From an uncultured Flavobacteriales bacterium (GTDB lineage: Bacteria; Bacteroidota; Bacteroidia; Flavobacteriales_D; Sanyastnellaceae), in assembly GCA_937890245.1 (NCBI GenBank), contig CALACF010000188.1, forward strand, positions 1 through 6,262: a DNA stretch of 6,262 bases, given 5' to 3'. Positions 1 through 5,720 of the stretch are shown piece after piece. Both the position numbers and the translations under genes were made by a program. How positions within the stretch are numbered: the stretch's first letter is position 1; every line of letters begins with the position of its first letter. The notes below the pieces were generated by a model, which saw nothing but the letters and a program-made list of their open reading frames with translations, was not told the DNA's origin and made no database searches.

Positions 1-1
1 C

Positions 2-739
2 ATCGCCGTGCTCACCATCGAACGGCCCAAACAACTGAATGCCCTGAACGGCGCGTGTATCGCAGAACTGGCCGCCGAAGTGGCCAAGCTTCAAGGCGAA
101 AAAAACATCCGAGCCGTCGTGCTGACGGGCAGCGGCGAGAAGGCCTTTGTTGCGGGAGCCGATATCACAGAGTTCGCCGATTTCAATGCAGAGGAAGGCC
201 AGGCGCTCGCCGCCAAGGGCCAGAAAATACTTTTTGACGCGATTGCGGGGTCGCGCGTACCGTTTGTGGCAGCGATCAATGGGTTTGCCCTGGGTGGCGG
301 GCTGGAGTTGGCCCTGGCTTGTCAGTTGAGACTGGCTGCTGAGGGCGCCCGCATGGGGCTGCCCGAAGTGACACTTGGGCTGATACCCGGCTATGGTGGG
401 ACCCAGCGTTTGGCCCATGTCGTCGGTCGGGGGCGGGCGATGGAGATGGTCTTGACTGCGCGGATGGTCGATGCAGCCGAGGCTTTGGGCATGGGCCTGG
501 TCACGCAGGTTGTGGAGGCCGAAGCGTTGATGGAGGCCGCCATGAAGACTGCGACCAAGATTTCTCGCAATGGGCCGTGTGCCGTTGCTGAAGCCATCAA
601 CGCGGTCAACGCCAGTGGCCAGCCCGATGGATTTGAAGTTGAGATTGCAGCTTTCGGGCATTTATTTGGGACGGAGGACTTTAAGGAGGGCGTGCGTGCC
701 TTCCTCGAAAAGCGCAAGCCCATTTTCCCTGGAGCTTAA
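2..739 (+). CDS. Enoyl-CoA hydratase/isomerase (crotonase) family protein, 5' end cut off by window
   Basis: Probable enoyl-CoA hydratase acting in the cytoplasm on acyl-CoA esters (water addition to a trans-2-enoyl-CoA, as in fatty-acid beta-oxidation or hydroxybutyryl-CoA metabolism). The reading frame is open from the window edge. The family normally begins with about 10-15 residues before the 'LTIERP..LNALN' strand, so the GTG at position 8 is more likely an internal Val than the start. Numbering visible residues from position 2, one oxyanion-hole segment is AGADI (51-55) and the second is the NGFALGGGLELAL stretch (93-105). Both catalytic glutamates of true hydratases are present and 20 residues apart: Glu102 (in LELAL) and Glu122 (in LPEVTLG), matching Glu144/Glu164 of rat mitochondrial hydratase. 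The IPGYGGTQRL signature follows. The C-terminal end (F-EKRKP-F) is typical and complete. The nucleotidyltransferase gene begins 13 nt downstream, suggesting co-transcription. Family is secure; exact substrate is unknown, and a crotonyl-CoA-type enzyme is equally possible. Confidence 0.93.
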   Translation: MAVLTIERPKQLNALNGACIAELAAEVAKLQGEKNIRAVVLTGSGEKAFVAGADITEFADFNAEEGQALAAKGQKILFDAIAGSRVPFVAAINGFALGGGLELALACQLRLAAEGARMGLPEVTLGLIPGYGGTQRLAHVVGRGRAMEMVLTARMVDAAEALGMGLVTQVVEAEALMEAAMKTATKISRNGPCAVAEAINAVNASGQPDGFEVEIAAFGHLFGTEDFKEGVRAFLEKRKPIFPGA

Positions 740-752
740 ACCGAAGACAAGC

Positions 753-1757
753 ATGAATTTAATTATTCCAATGGCGGGGCGGGGCAGCCGATTGCGTCCG
801 CATACACTGACGGTTCCCAAGCCGCTGATACCGATTGCTGGGGTGCCCATTGTAGAGCGGCTGGTCAGTCATTTGGTGAATCTGGCGCCCGAAAAGGTGG
901 AGCGGATTGCGTTCGTCGTGGGGGACTTTGGCGACGAAGTGGCCGCAAGTTTGCGAAGCATGGCGGCCCGGTTCGGAGCCGAAGCGATCGTGGTCGAGCA
1001 GACCGAGCCGCTGGGGACTGCGCACGCTATTTGGTGCGCGAAAGAATTGTTGGAGGGCGAAGTGGTGGTGGCTTTTGCCGACACGTTGTTCACGACGCCC
1101 GAAGGCTTCAAGTTGAGTAACGAGGGTGGGACATTATTTGTGAAGGAGATCGAGGACCCGCGCCAGTTTGGGGTGGTGGTGCTCGATGCAGAGGGCTGCA
1201 TTGCGTCTTATGCAGAAAAGCCCGAAAATCCCGTTTCCAACCTGGCAATGATTGGGATTTATCACATCGTGGAGGGAGAGAAATTGGGTGCGGCCATCCA
1301 GCGTTTGATCGATGAAAAGGTAAGGCATGGTGGTGAGTATCAGTTGCCTGATGCGCTCCGGCACATGACTGAGTCGGGCGTGAGGTTCAGTCCCGGGGTG
1401 GTCGATCGGTGGATGGATTGCGGGAATGCAAAGGTGACGATTGAGACCAATTCGCAGGTTCTGAGTATTTTGGGCAATCGTGCCGAGGTGCACACGTCGG
1501 TTGTGCTCGAGGATTCGGTGGTCGTACCGCCTTGTTCGATTGGCGAGGGAACGGTCATTCGCAACTCCGTGGTGGGTCCGAATGTCAGCCTGGGCAATGG
1601 CTGCCTGGTACTGGATTCGCGCTTGAGCGATTGCCTGGTGAGCGAGCATGCCCGCCTTGACGGGGTGAATTTACAGCATTCGATGGTCGGCAATCATGCC
1701 AATATCACGCGCAAAGCCGATCAACTTTCGGCCGGAGATTACACGGAAATCAAATGA
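753..1757 (+). CDS. Sugar-1-phosphate nucleotidyltransferase with C-terminal left-handed beta-helix
   Basis: 334-residue cytoplasmic enzyme expected to join an NTP and a sugar-1-phosphate into an NDP-sugar plus pyrophosphate, feeding cell-surface polysaccharide or LPS synthesis. The N-terminal Rossmann-like NTP_transferase domain (about 1-245) opens at once with the nucleotide-binding loop MAGRGSRLRP (7-16), then PKPL (22-25; Lys23 contacts phosphate). Further family marks are EPLGTAHA (85-92, base recognition), the metal-binding Asp110 in AFADTLF, EKP (155-157, sugar site), EYQLPDA (215-221) and WMDCGN (230-235). From about 257 to 325 the chain follows a hexapeptide-repeat pattern with V/I at every sixth position, a left-handed beta-helix often used for oligomerisation or an acyltransferase activity. 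The ATG at 753 is chosen because the conserved fold begins there; the open frame upstream lies inside the crotonase gene. No Shine-Dalgarno is visible. The stop overlaps the next start. RmlA-like, GlmU-like and mannose-1-phosphate specificities cannot be told apart by eye. Confidence 0.92.
   Translation: MNLIIPMAGRGSRLRPHTLTVPKPLIPIAGVPIVERLVSHLVNLAPEKVERIAFVVGDFGDEVAASLRSMAARFGAEAIVVEQTEPLGTAHAIWCAKELLEGEVVVAFADTLFTTPEGFKLSNEGGTLFVKEIEDPRQFGVVVLDAEGCIASYAEKPENPVSNLAMIGIYHIVEGEKLGAAIQRLIDEKVRHGGEYQLPDALRHMTESGVRFSPGVVDRWMDCGNAKVTIETNSQVLSILGNRAEVHTSVVLEDSVVVPPCSIGEGTVIRNSVVGPNVSLGNGCLVLDSRLSDCLVSEHARLDGVNLQHSMVGNHANITRKADQLSAGDYTEIK
1754..1757 (+). other. ATGA stop/start overlap (nucleotidyltransferase to TPR gene)
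   Basis: The ATG of the TPR gene shares bases with the TGA of the nucleotidyltransferase gene, and a second ATG follows immediately at 1757. With no Shine-Dalgarno nearby (upstream is CACGGAAATCAA), ribosomes finishing the first gene probably reinitiate here. Confidence 0.75.
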
Positions 1758-3535
1758 TGCGCAGGGCGGACTTCATCTCTTTGAGCAGCGTGCTTTTTTT
1801 GGGCTTCAGTCTAATTTCTGGCTTTGGATTCTCTGGGTGCGGAGGCGCGGGAAAGCATCTGGCAAGCAGCGGGGACGATGGAGGCGATGGAGGCGATCGG
1901 GATCCGACAAGTCCGCAAGTACTCGATGGGTTTTATGCCGCGCAACTTGCGAAGCTGAAAGACGACCCAGAGACGGCGTACGAGGCCTTGAGCAAGGCAT
2001 TGGAAACCGACCCAGAAGCGGCTGGTCTGTTGTTTGAATTGGGGCGAATGGACCAGGACTTCGGACGCGTTGAGGCGGCCTGGGACCGCTTTGAGGTGGC
2101 CATAAAATTGGAGCCTGAGAATCGTTGGTTTAGACAGGCCCTGGCGGAATTGGCCTTGGAAATCGGGCAGTACAAAACCGCTATTGAGCACTTTGAGTGG
2201 ATTTTGGATCACGCGCCACATGACCAAACGGTCTATGAGTTGCTGATTGACGCTTACGCCGCGAGGCGCGATATAGACGGCGTTTTGGAGACGATTGACC
2301 GCGTGGAACGGGTGTTCGGGGCGGACCCGTATTGGACCCAATTGCGATTGGAAACGCAAAAGATGTTCGGCAAGGAATTGGACTTTCGGGAGATCTATGA
2401 GGCACAGCACGCTGAGAATCCCGCTGATATTGAGATGTTGTTTCAACTTCTTGGTTTCTACGAGTCGCAGGGTTTGATTGTGGAATTGGAGGCGACCTTG
2501 GATCGGGCAATGGTCCGCTGTCCGACGTGCGGAGCGTATCAAATGCTCAAGGCGATTCACGTGATCAATACAGGGCATTTGACCGAGGCGCACGTCCTGC
2601 TTTTGCATGGCTTGTCGCATTTGGGGGACGACGACCCCGTTGATGCGGTACATATCAGTGAGCTGTGGATCAACACGGCCCGTCCATTGCCTGCACTGGA
2701 TGGTCTGCATTTGGTGTTGATTGAAGCCTTGATTGAAGCCCTGCCGGGCGAGGCGAGGCCACATTTTTTAAAGGGCAAGCATTACGTTCAGCACGAGCTG
2801 TATAGCGAGGCCGCCGATGCTTTTTTGGCCTGCGCAGCCCTGGCCGAAGACCAGCCCGAATCGCTGGGCATTGCTGTCGAACTTCTACTCGAATCGGGGC
2901 GCGTGACAGAGGCCATCGCCGCGGCAGAAGAAGGTGTGTTGCTGTTTCCTATGCTGCCACGTTTCCATTTGGGCTTGGCACAAGCGCACAGCGAATTGGG
3001 CCATTTTGAGCAGGTCGTGCAGGCGTGTCAATCCGGATGGCCACTCGTGATCGATGACGAAAACATGCACCGTCGTTATGGCGAACTGAAGGCACGGGCG
3101 CTGCTGTCCTTGGCGCGGCACGAGGAGGCTTGGCGCGCCTATGAGCGCTTGGTTTTGCTCGTTCCTAATTCGCCTTGGGTACAAAACAACTACGCATACG
3201 AATTGGCCATACATGGGGAGCGATTAGATCGGGCGCTGGAGCTGGTGGAGTTTGCTATAACACAAATTCCGGGGGATGCGGCGATCGAGGATACGTACGC
3301 GTGGGTGCTATACAAGCGCGGAGCGTTCGCGGAAGCACAGGTTTGGGTAGACTTGGCGACGACGCATGACCTTGAGAAAAGGGGACGCGTGGGCTCAGCG
3401 CTGCTGGAGCATGCTGGGGACATTTACTTGGCGCTTGGTCAAGCCGCTGAAGCAGAGGCCTTTTGGCAGCGGGCGCTGAAAGCCGGCGGGGAAGTGGAGC
3501 GTTTGACAGCCAAAATCGAATCGGCCCGTGATTAA
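1754..3535 (+). CDS. TPR-repeat lipoprotein
   Basis: 593-residue probable envelope lipoprotein built largely of tetratricopeptide repeats, so expected to act as a protein-protein scaffold rather than an enzyme. Residues 1-28 form a lipoprotein-type signal: MMRRADF, then a hydrophobic run (8-26), then FSGC with Cys29 as the candidate lipidated residue. Phe at -3 is a tolerated but unusual lipobox position. A flexible Gly/Asp linker follows (about 40-50, DDGGDGGD). TPR-like helix pairs are clearest at about 58-190 (for example LFELGRMDQDFGRVEAAWDR at 93-112) and at about 440-577. The latter contains NNYAYELA and DTYAWVLYKRGAFAEAQ, then an EHAGDIYLALGQAAEAE unit, a C-terminal arrangement common in bacterial TPR lipoproteins. 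The middle (200-430) is more divergent helical repeat. The ATG at 1754 overlaps the preceding stop by 4 nt; ATG 1757 would also work. The stop overlaps the DUF4292 start. The partner is unknown; gene order suggests a link to lipoprotein or peptidoglycan handling. Confidence 0.88.
   Translation: MMRRADFISLSSVLFLGFSLISGFGFSGCGGAGKHLASSGDDGGDGGDRDPTSPQVLDGFYAAQLAKLKDDPETAYEALSKALETDPEAAGLLFELGRMDQDFGRVEAAWDRFEVAIKLEPENRWFRQALAELALEIGQYKTAIEHFEWILDHAPHDQTVYELLIDAYAARRDIDGVLETIDRVERVFGADPYWTQLRLETQKMFGKELDFREIYEAQHAENPADIEMLFQLLGFYESQGLIVELEATLDRAMVRCPTCGAYQMLKAIHVINTGHLTEAHVLLLHGLSHLGDDDPVDAVHISELWINTARPLPALDGLHLVLIEALIEALPGEARPHFLKGKHYVQHELYSEAADAFLACAALAEDQPESLGIAVELLLESGRVTEAIAAAEEGVLLFPMLPRFHLGLAQAHSELGHFEQVVQACQSGWPLVIDDENMHRRYGELKARALLSLARHEEAWRAYERLVLLVPNSPWVQNNYAYELAIHGERLDRALELVEFAITQIPGDAAIEDTYAWVLYKRGAFAEAQVWVDLATTHDLEKRGRVGSALLEHAGDIYLALGQAAEAEAFWQRALKAGGEVERLTAKIESARD
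1877..1897 (+). repeat. 9-bp tandem repeat in TPR lipoprotein linker
   Basis: GATGGAGGC occurs twice in tandem (1877-1885 and 1886-1894), followed by a further GAT. In frame it encodes Asp-Gly-Gly-Asp-Gly-Gly-Asp (residues 42-48), the flexible spacer after the lipidation site. Copy-number change would lengthen the linker without shifting frame. Confidence 0.8.
2717..2740 (+). repeat. Perfect 12-bp tandem duplication in TPR gene
   Basis: TTGATTGAAGCC at 2717-2728 is repeated exactly at 2729-2740, giving Leu-Ile-Glu-Ala twice (residues 322-329). The identity at every wobble position suggests a recent in-frame slippage duplication inside a helix of the middle region. Confidence 0.85.
3528..3535 (+). 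other. 8-nt overlap with GTG start (TPR gene to DUF4292)
   Basis: The DUF4292 gene opens at GTG 3528 inside the last codons of the TPR gene, whose TAA is at 3533-3535. The bases before it (GAATCGGCCC) hold no ribosome binding site, so expression probably depends on coupling to the gene upstream. An ATG at 3535 is in another frame and is not the start. Confidence 0.7.
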
Positions 3536-4460
3536 TGGCCGCGGGTATATTGGGCTTTTGGTCGGGCTGCTCATCCTCGGAATCTGGGGGTCGGGCTGCT
3601 CAAATGTGCGACGCCTTGAGAAGGGGAAACCGCTTCATAATCAGAGTGCTGTGAGGATTGCCAATCGCTACAAGGCCACCGTTTCTACGGCGGATTGGTA
3701 CGGGATGCGGCTGGCGATTTCGACGCACAATGACGACGGAAATCAAAGCTTTAAGGTGAATCTGCGCCTTCGGCGCGATTCGGCAATTTGGTTGAGCATT
3801 ACGCCGGCCTTGGGTGTAGAAGTTGCCCGCATCATCTTCACAGAAGATTCGATCAGGATGTTGTCCAAGGTGCCTGGTAACCGCTTTGCATATCTCGGTG
3901 ATTACACTGCTCTAGAGCAAGAGCTGGGCGCACCCGTTGATTTCAAAATGCTGCAGTCCGTGCTATTGGGACAAGCTGTGCAATTGGTGACTGAGGATGA
4001 CAAGTACATCTCGCGTATCGACGATCGCAATTATGTGCTGATTTCAAAGTACAAGCGGCGGGTGATGCGGCTGGTCGGCGCAAAAGACAAGGAGATTCTG
4101 CCCAATGCAGAGCTGGAAATCATCGAGACGACAGAGCGCGATGAACGCGTTGTCGGGCGCGTGATGGGGCGCTCAGATGAGGAGGACTTATTGGTGAAGC
4201 GCTTCTGGTTTGACGGGCTACAGGGGTATTTGGTGCAGAGCGTTTTTGACGATTTGTTCAACCGGAAGTCGATTGGCATTGTGCATCGAGAGCATATCGT
4301 TGAAGGCGGCGGGCTGATTCCGCAGAAGACCGACGTCTTGATTACAAGTGGAGATCGGACGCAAGAGATTTTATTGGAAATCAACCGAATACGAACTGGT
4401 CGCGCGTACGACATGCCCTTCAATCTACCTGAAGATGTGGACATTCGGACGACATTTTAA
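3528..4460 (+). CDS. DUF4292 family lipoprotein, possibly LolA/LolB-like
   Basis: 310-residue predicted lipoprotein recognised as DUF4292, a mainly Bacteroidota family. The signal region is MINGRGYIGL plus a hydrophobic stretch (7-20), ending in WGSGC with Cys24 as the candidate lipidation site. Gly at -3 is non-canonical, so lipidation is likely rather than certain. The mature N-terminus (SNVRRLEKGK) is basic and has no acidic surface-export signal, favouring a periplasm-facing anchor. Family hallmarks are SIWLSITPALGVEVARI (85-101), then FTEDSIRML (104-112), GDYTALEQ (124-131), and PVDFKMLQSVLLGQ (136-149). These give a run of beta strands with amphipathic segments as in a lipid-binding half-barrel. 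The proposed relation to LolA/LolB is recollection plus inference, not shown by a motif. The start is GTG 3528, overlapping the TPR gene by 8 nt; it is the only start that keeps the whole signal, since an in-frame stop lies at 3504-3506. The 3' end overlaps the next gene by 26 nt. Confidence 0.87.
   Translation: MINGRGYIGLLVGLLILGIWGSGCSNVRRLEKGKPLHNQSAVRIANRYKATVSTADWYGMRLAISTHNDDGNQSFKVNLRLRRDSAIWLSITPALGVEVARIIFTEDSIRMLSKVPGNRFAYLGDYTALEQELGAPVDFKMLQSVLLGQAVQLVTEDDKYISRIDDRNYVLISKYKRRVMRLVGAKDKEILPNAELEIIETTERDERVVGRVMGRSDEEDLLVKRFWFDGLQGYLVQSVFDDLFNRKSIGIVHREHIVEGGGLIPQKTDVLITSGDRTQEILLEINRIRTGRAYDMPFNLPEDVDIRTTF
4435..4460 (+). other. 26-nt overlap (DUF4292 to envC-like gene)
   Basis: The codons for the last eight DUF4292 residues and its stop also encode the first residues of the EnvC-like signal peptide (MWTFGRHF). 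The overlap is long but is supported by the quality of the signal peptide; the next in-frame ATG (4495) would remove its basic and hydrophobic parts. Confidence 0.65.
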
Positions 4461-5655
4461 GCTGGGCGGATGGGCATTGGCAAGCGTTTGCGCGATGGCC
4501 TGCAGTCCTCTGTTTGCGCAGGGTGGTGAACAGTCTGAGCTCGAAAACGAGCGCGCGACGCTCGGCCGGCAGATTTCGCGCGCCCAGCAGCTGATCACGG
4601 AAAGCGAGGCGCAGCAAAAGGAGAGCGAGCGGGGGCTTTCGTTGATCCGGCGCGAAATCGAACTGCGCGACGCTTTGCTGGGCACGTTGGGATCAGAAAA
4701 GCGAGCGGTGCGGGCGGCCCTCACTGTGGAGGTGGCCGGGCTGGACTCATTGGAGCTCCGGCTGGCGCAGCTTCGCGCAGAATTCGGTGCGACCCTGCGC
4801 CTCTCTCAACGGCTCGGCGCCCGCGACGACTTTTGGGCCTTCCTCTTGGATGCAGAATCGTTCTCCATGGCACTCAGGCGTTGGGCTTGGGTTCGCTCCT
4901 ACACCACCAGACGCATCGCCCAAGCGGAAGAACTCGAAGCCACCTTGGCCCGCATTGAAGGGCGGCACGCTGCCCTTGCAGAGCAACAAGGCGAGCTCGA
5001 CGACATCGGACGAAAGCTCCAGAATGAACGCCGGTCGCAGCGCGAAAAAAAACGCAGGGCCGACCAGGTCTTGACCGCCCTCCAGCAAGAAGAATCCGGC
5101 CACCGCAAGGATGTCGAGCGCGCCCAGTCCAAGCAGCGCGAACTCGACCAGGCCATCGCCGCCATCATCGAAGCAGCCCGCCTTGCCGCACGCTCTGGCT
5201 CCGCCTTTGGCGCGACACCAGAAGGCCAGGCAACAGCGGCCGCCTTCACGTCCAACAAAGGCGCGCTCCCCTGGCCCGTAAGCCAAGGAACGCTCGTCGG
5301 TAAATTCGGCACCCACCCCCATCCCAGCTTCCCGGGAATTCAAGTTGAAAACAACGGGATCGACATCGCCACCAGCGACGGAGCACCGGTTCACGCCGTC
5401 TTCAAGGGGCGCGTCAGCACGGTGGTAGAATTTCCCGGCCTCGGCTGGCTCATAATGATCGACCACGGCTCCCATCGGAGCGTCTACGCCAACTTGCGCG
5501 CGCCCGAGGTGGCCGCCGGAGACCTTGTGGAAACCGGCGCTCGGCTCGGCGCAGTACTCGATCTGGGCAGTGGCAAGGGCGCCGTGGCCCATCTCGAAAT
5601 CTGGGACGCCTCTGGCTCTTCGCCCGACAATCCATTGGGCTGGATTGCACGCTAG
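4435..5655 (+). CDS. envC: EnvC-like murein hydrolase activator (coiled coil plus degenerate LytM/M23 domain)
   Basis: 406-residue exported protein with EnvC architecture. In other bacteria EnvC sits in the periplasm, is controlled by FtsEX at the septum, and activates peptidoglycan amidases rather than cutting murein itself. A Sec signal spans about 1-29 (basic RHFK, hydrophobic 10-28, likely cut after LFA). A long Glu/Arg/Gln-rich coiled coil covers about 32-118 and 148-255, interrupted by a hydrophobic helical patch (DDFWAFLLDAESFSMAL). A Gly/Ala linker leads to a LytM-like domain (about 278-406): LPWPVSQGTLVGKFG, then NNGIDIATSDGAPVHAVFKG (306-325), DHGSHRSVYANL (353-364) and HLEIWD (386-391). 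Aligned by eye to LytM, Asp310 and His386 remain. The zinc His is Asn306, the catalytic His of Y-x-H is Asn363, and the first His of HxH is Val384, so it is probably non-catalytic. ATG 4435 keeps the signal peptide; ATG 4495 would destroy it. The symbol reflects architecture, not proven orthology. Confidence 0.88.
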   Translation: MWTFGRHFKLGGWALASVCAMACSPLFAQGGEQSELENERATLGRQISRAQQLITESEAQQKESERGLSLIRREIELRDALLGTLGSEKRAVRAALTVEVAGLDSLELRLAQLRAEFGATLRLSQRLGARDDFWAFLLDAESFSMALRRWAWVRSYTTRRIAQAEELEATLARIEGRHAALAEQQGELDDIGRKLQNERRSQREKKRRADQVLTALQQEESGHRKDVERAQSKQRELDQAIAAIIEAARLAARSGSAFGATPEGQATAAAFTSNKGALPWPVSQGTLVGKFGTHPHPSFPGIQVENNGIDIATSDGAPVHAVFKGRVSTVVEFPGLGWLIMIDHGSHRSVYANLRAPEVAAGDLVETGARLGAVLDLGSGKGAVAHLEIWDASGSSPDNPLGWIAR

Positions 5656-5656
5656 T

Positions 5657-5706
5657 CCAAGAGCATAAATACCCCGTAAAAGGGATGCCGTCACGTCTTC
5701 TCTTGG
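5657..5706. repeat. Inverted repeat spanning the envC-feoB gap
   Basis: Perfect 7-bp arms CCAAGAG (5657-5663) and CTCTTGG (5700-5706) are separated by 36 nt. The spacer includes a short inner CCC/GGG pairing around GTAAAA (5672-5684) and the candidate ATG 5685. It begins two bases after the envC-like stop and ends before the preferred GTG of feoB. It could form a nested RNA stem or bind a dimeric regulator. There is no following T-run, so it is not a standard terminator. A 7-bp arm can arise by chance. Confidence 0.35.
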
Positions 5707-5720
5707 GCCATCTTGCCGCA

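Larger units (their letters stand above)
2..5655 (+). other. Probable operon: crotonase, nucleotidyltransferase, TPR lipoprotein, DUF4292, EnvC-like
   Basis: Five same-strand genes are joined by a 13-nt gap and then overlaps of 4, 8 and 26 nt, with no room for a promoter or terminator between them. This supports one transcript with coupled translation, at least from 753 to 5655. The promoter must lie upstream of the window. Whether the crotonase gene belongs to the same unit is less certain than for the four envelope genes. Confidence 0.7.

Noticed and set aside
570..752. N-terminal extension of the nucleotidyltransferase
   Set aside because: This stretch is out-of-frame crotonase coding sequence; the conserved nucleotide-binding loop begins right after ATG 753.
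736..760. GCTT/AAGC pairing between the crotonase and nucleotidyltransferase genes
   Set aside because: A four-base stem in a 13-nt gap is expected by chance and lacks a T-run.
1794..1800. Run of seven T in the TPR signal peptide as a phase-variation or frameshift site
   Set aside because: Seven bases is short for phase variation, the frame is intact, and no downstream pseudoknot or alternative product was seen.
1811..2764. 317-codon open frame on the minus strand opposite the TPR gene
   Set aside because: Gln/Arg/Leu-rich translation with no domain pattern, while the plus strand has clear TPR periodicity and a signal peptide.
4348..4434. N-terminal extension of the EnvC-like protein
   Set aside because: It lies in another frame of the DUF4292 gene and would bury the signal peptide behind 29 unrelated residues.
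5672..5684. CCCCGTAAAAGGG as a terminator after envC
   Set aside because: Only three or four base pairs and no T-run follow, so it is too weak to call a terminator.
4747..5694. 315-codon open frame on the minus strand opposite the envC-like gene
   Set aside because: Its translation is Gly/Ala/Phe/Val-rich without recognisable motifs, and it lies wholly opposite a well-supported coiled-coil/LytM gene; the C-rich codon use of that gene removes stops from this antisense frame.
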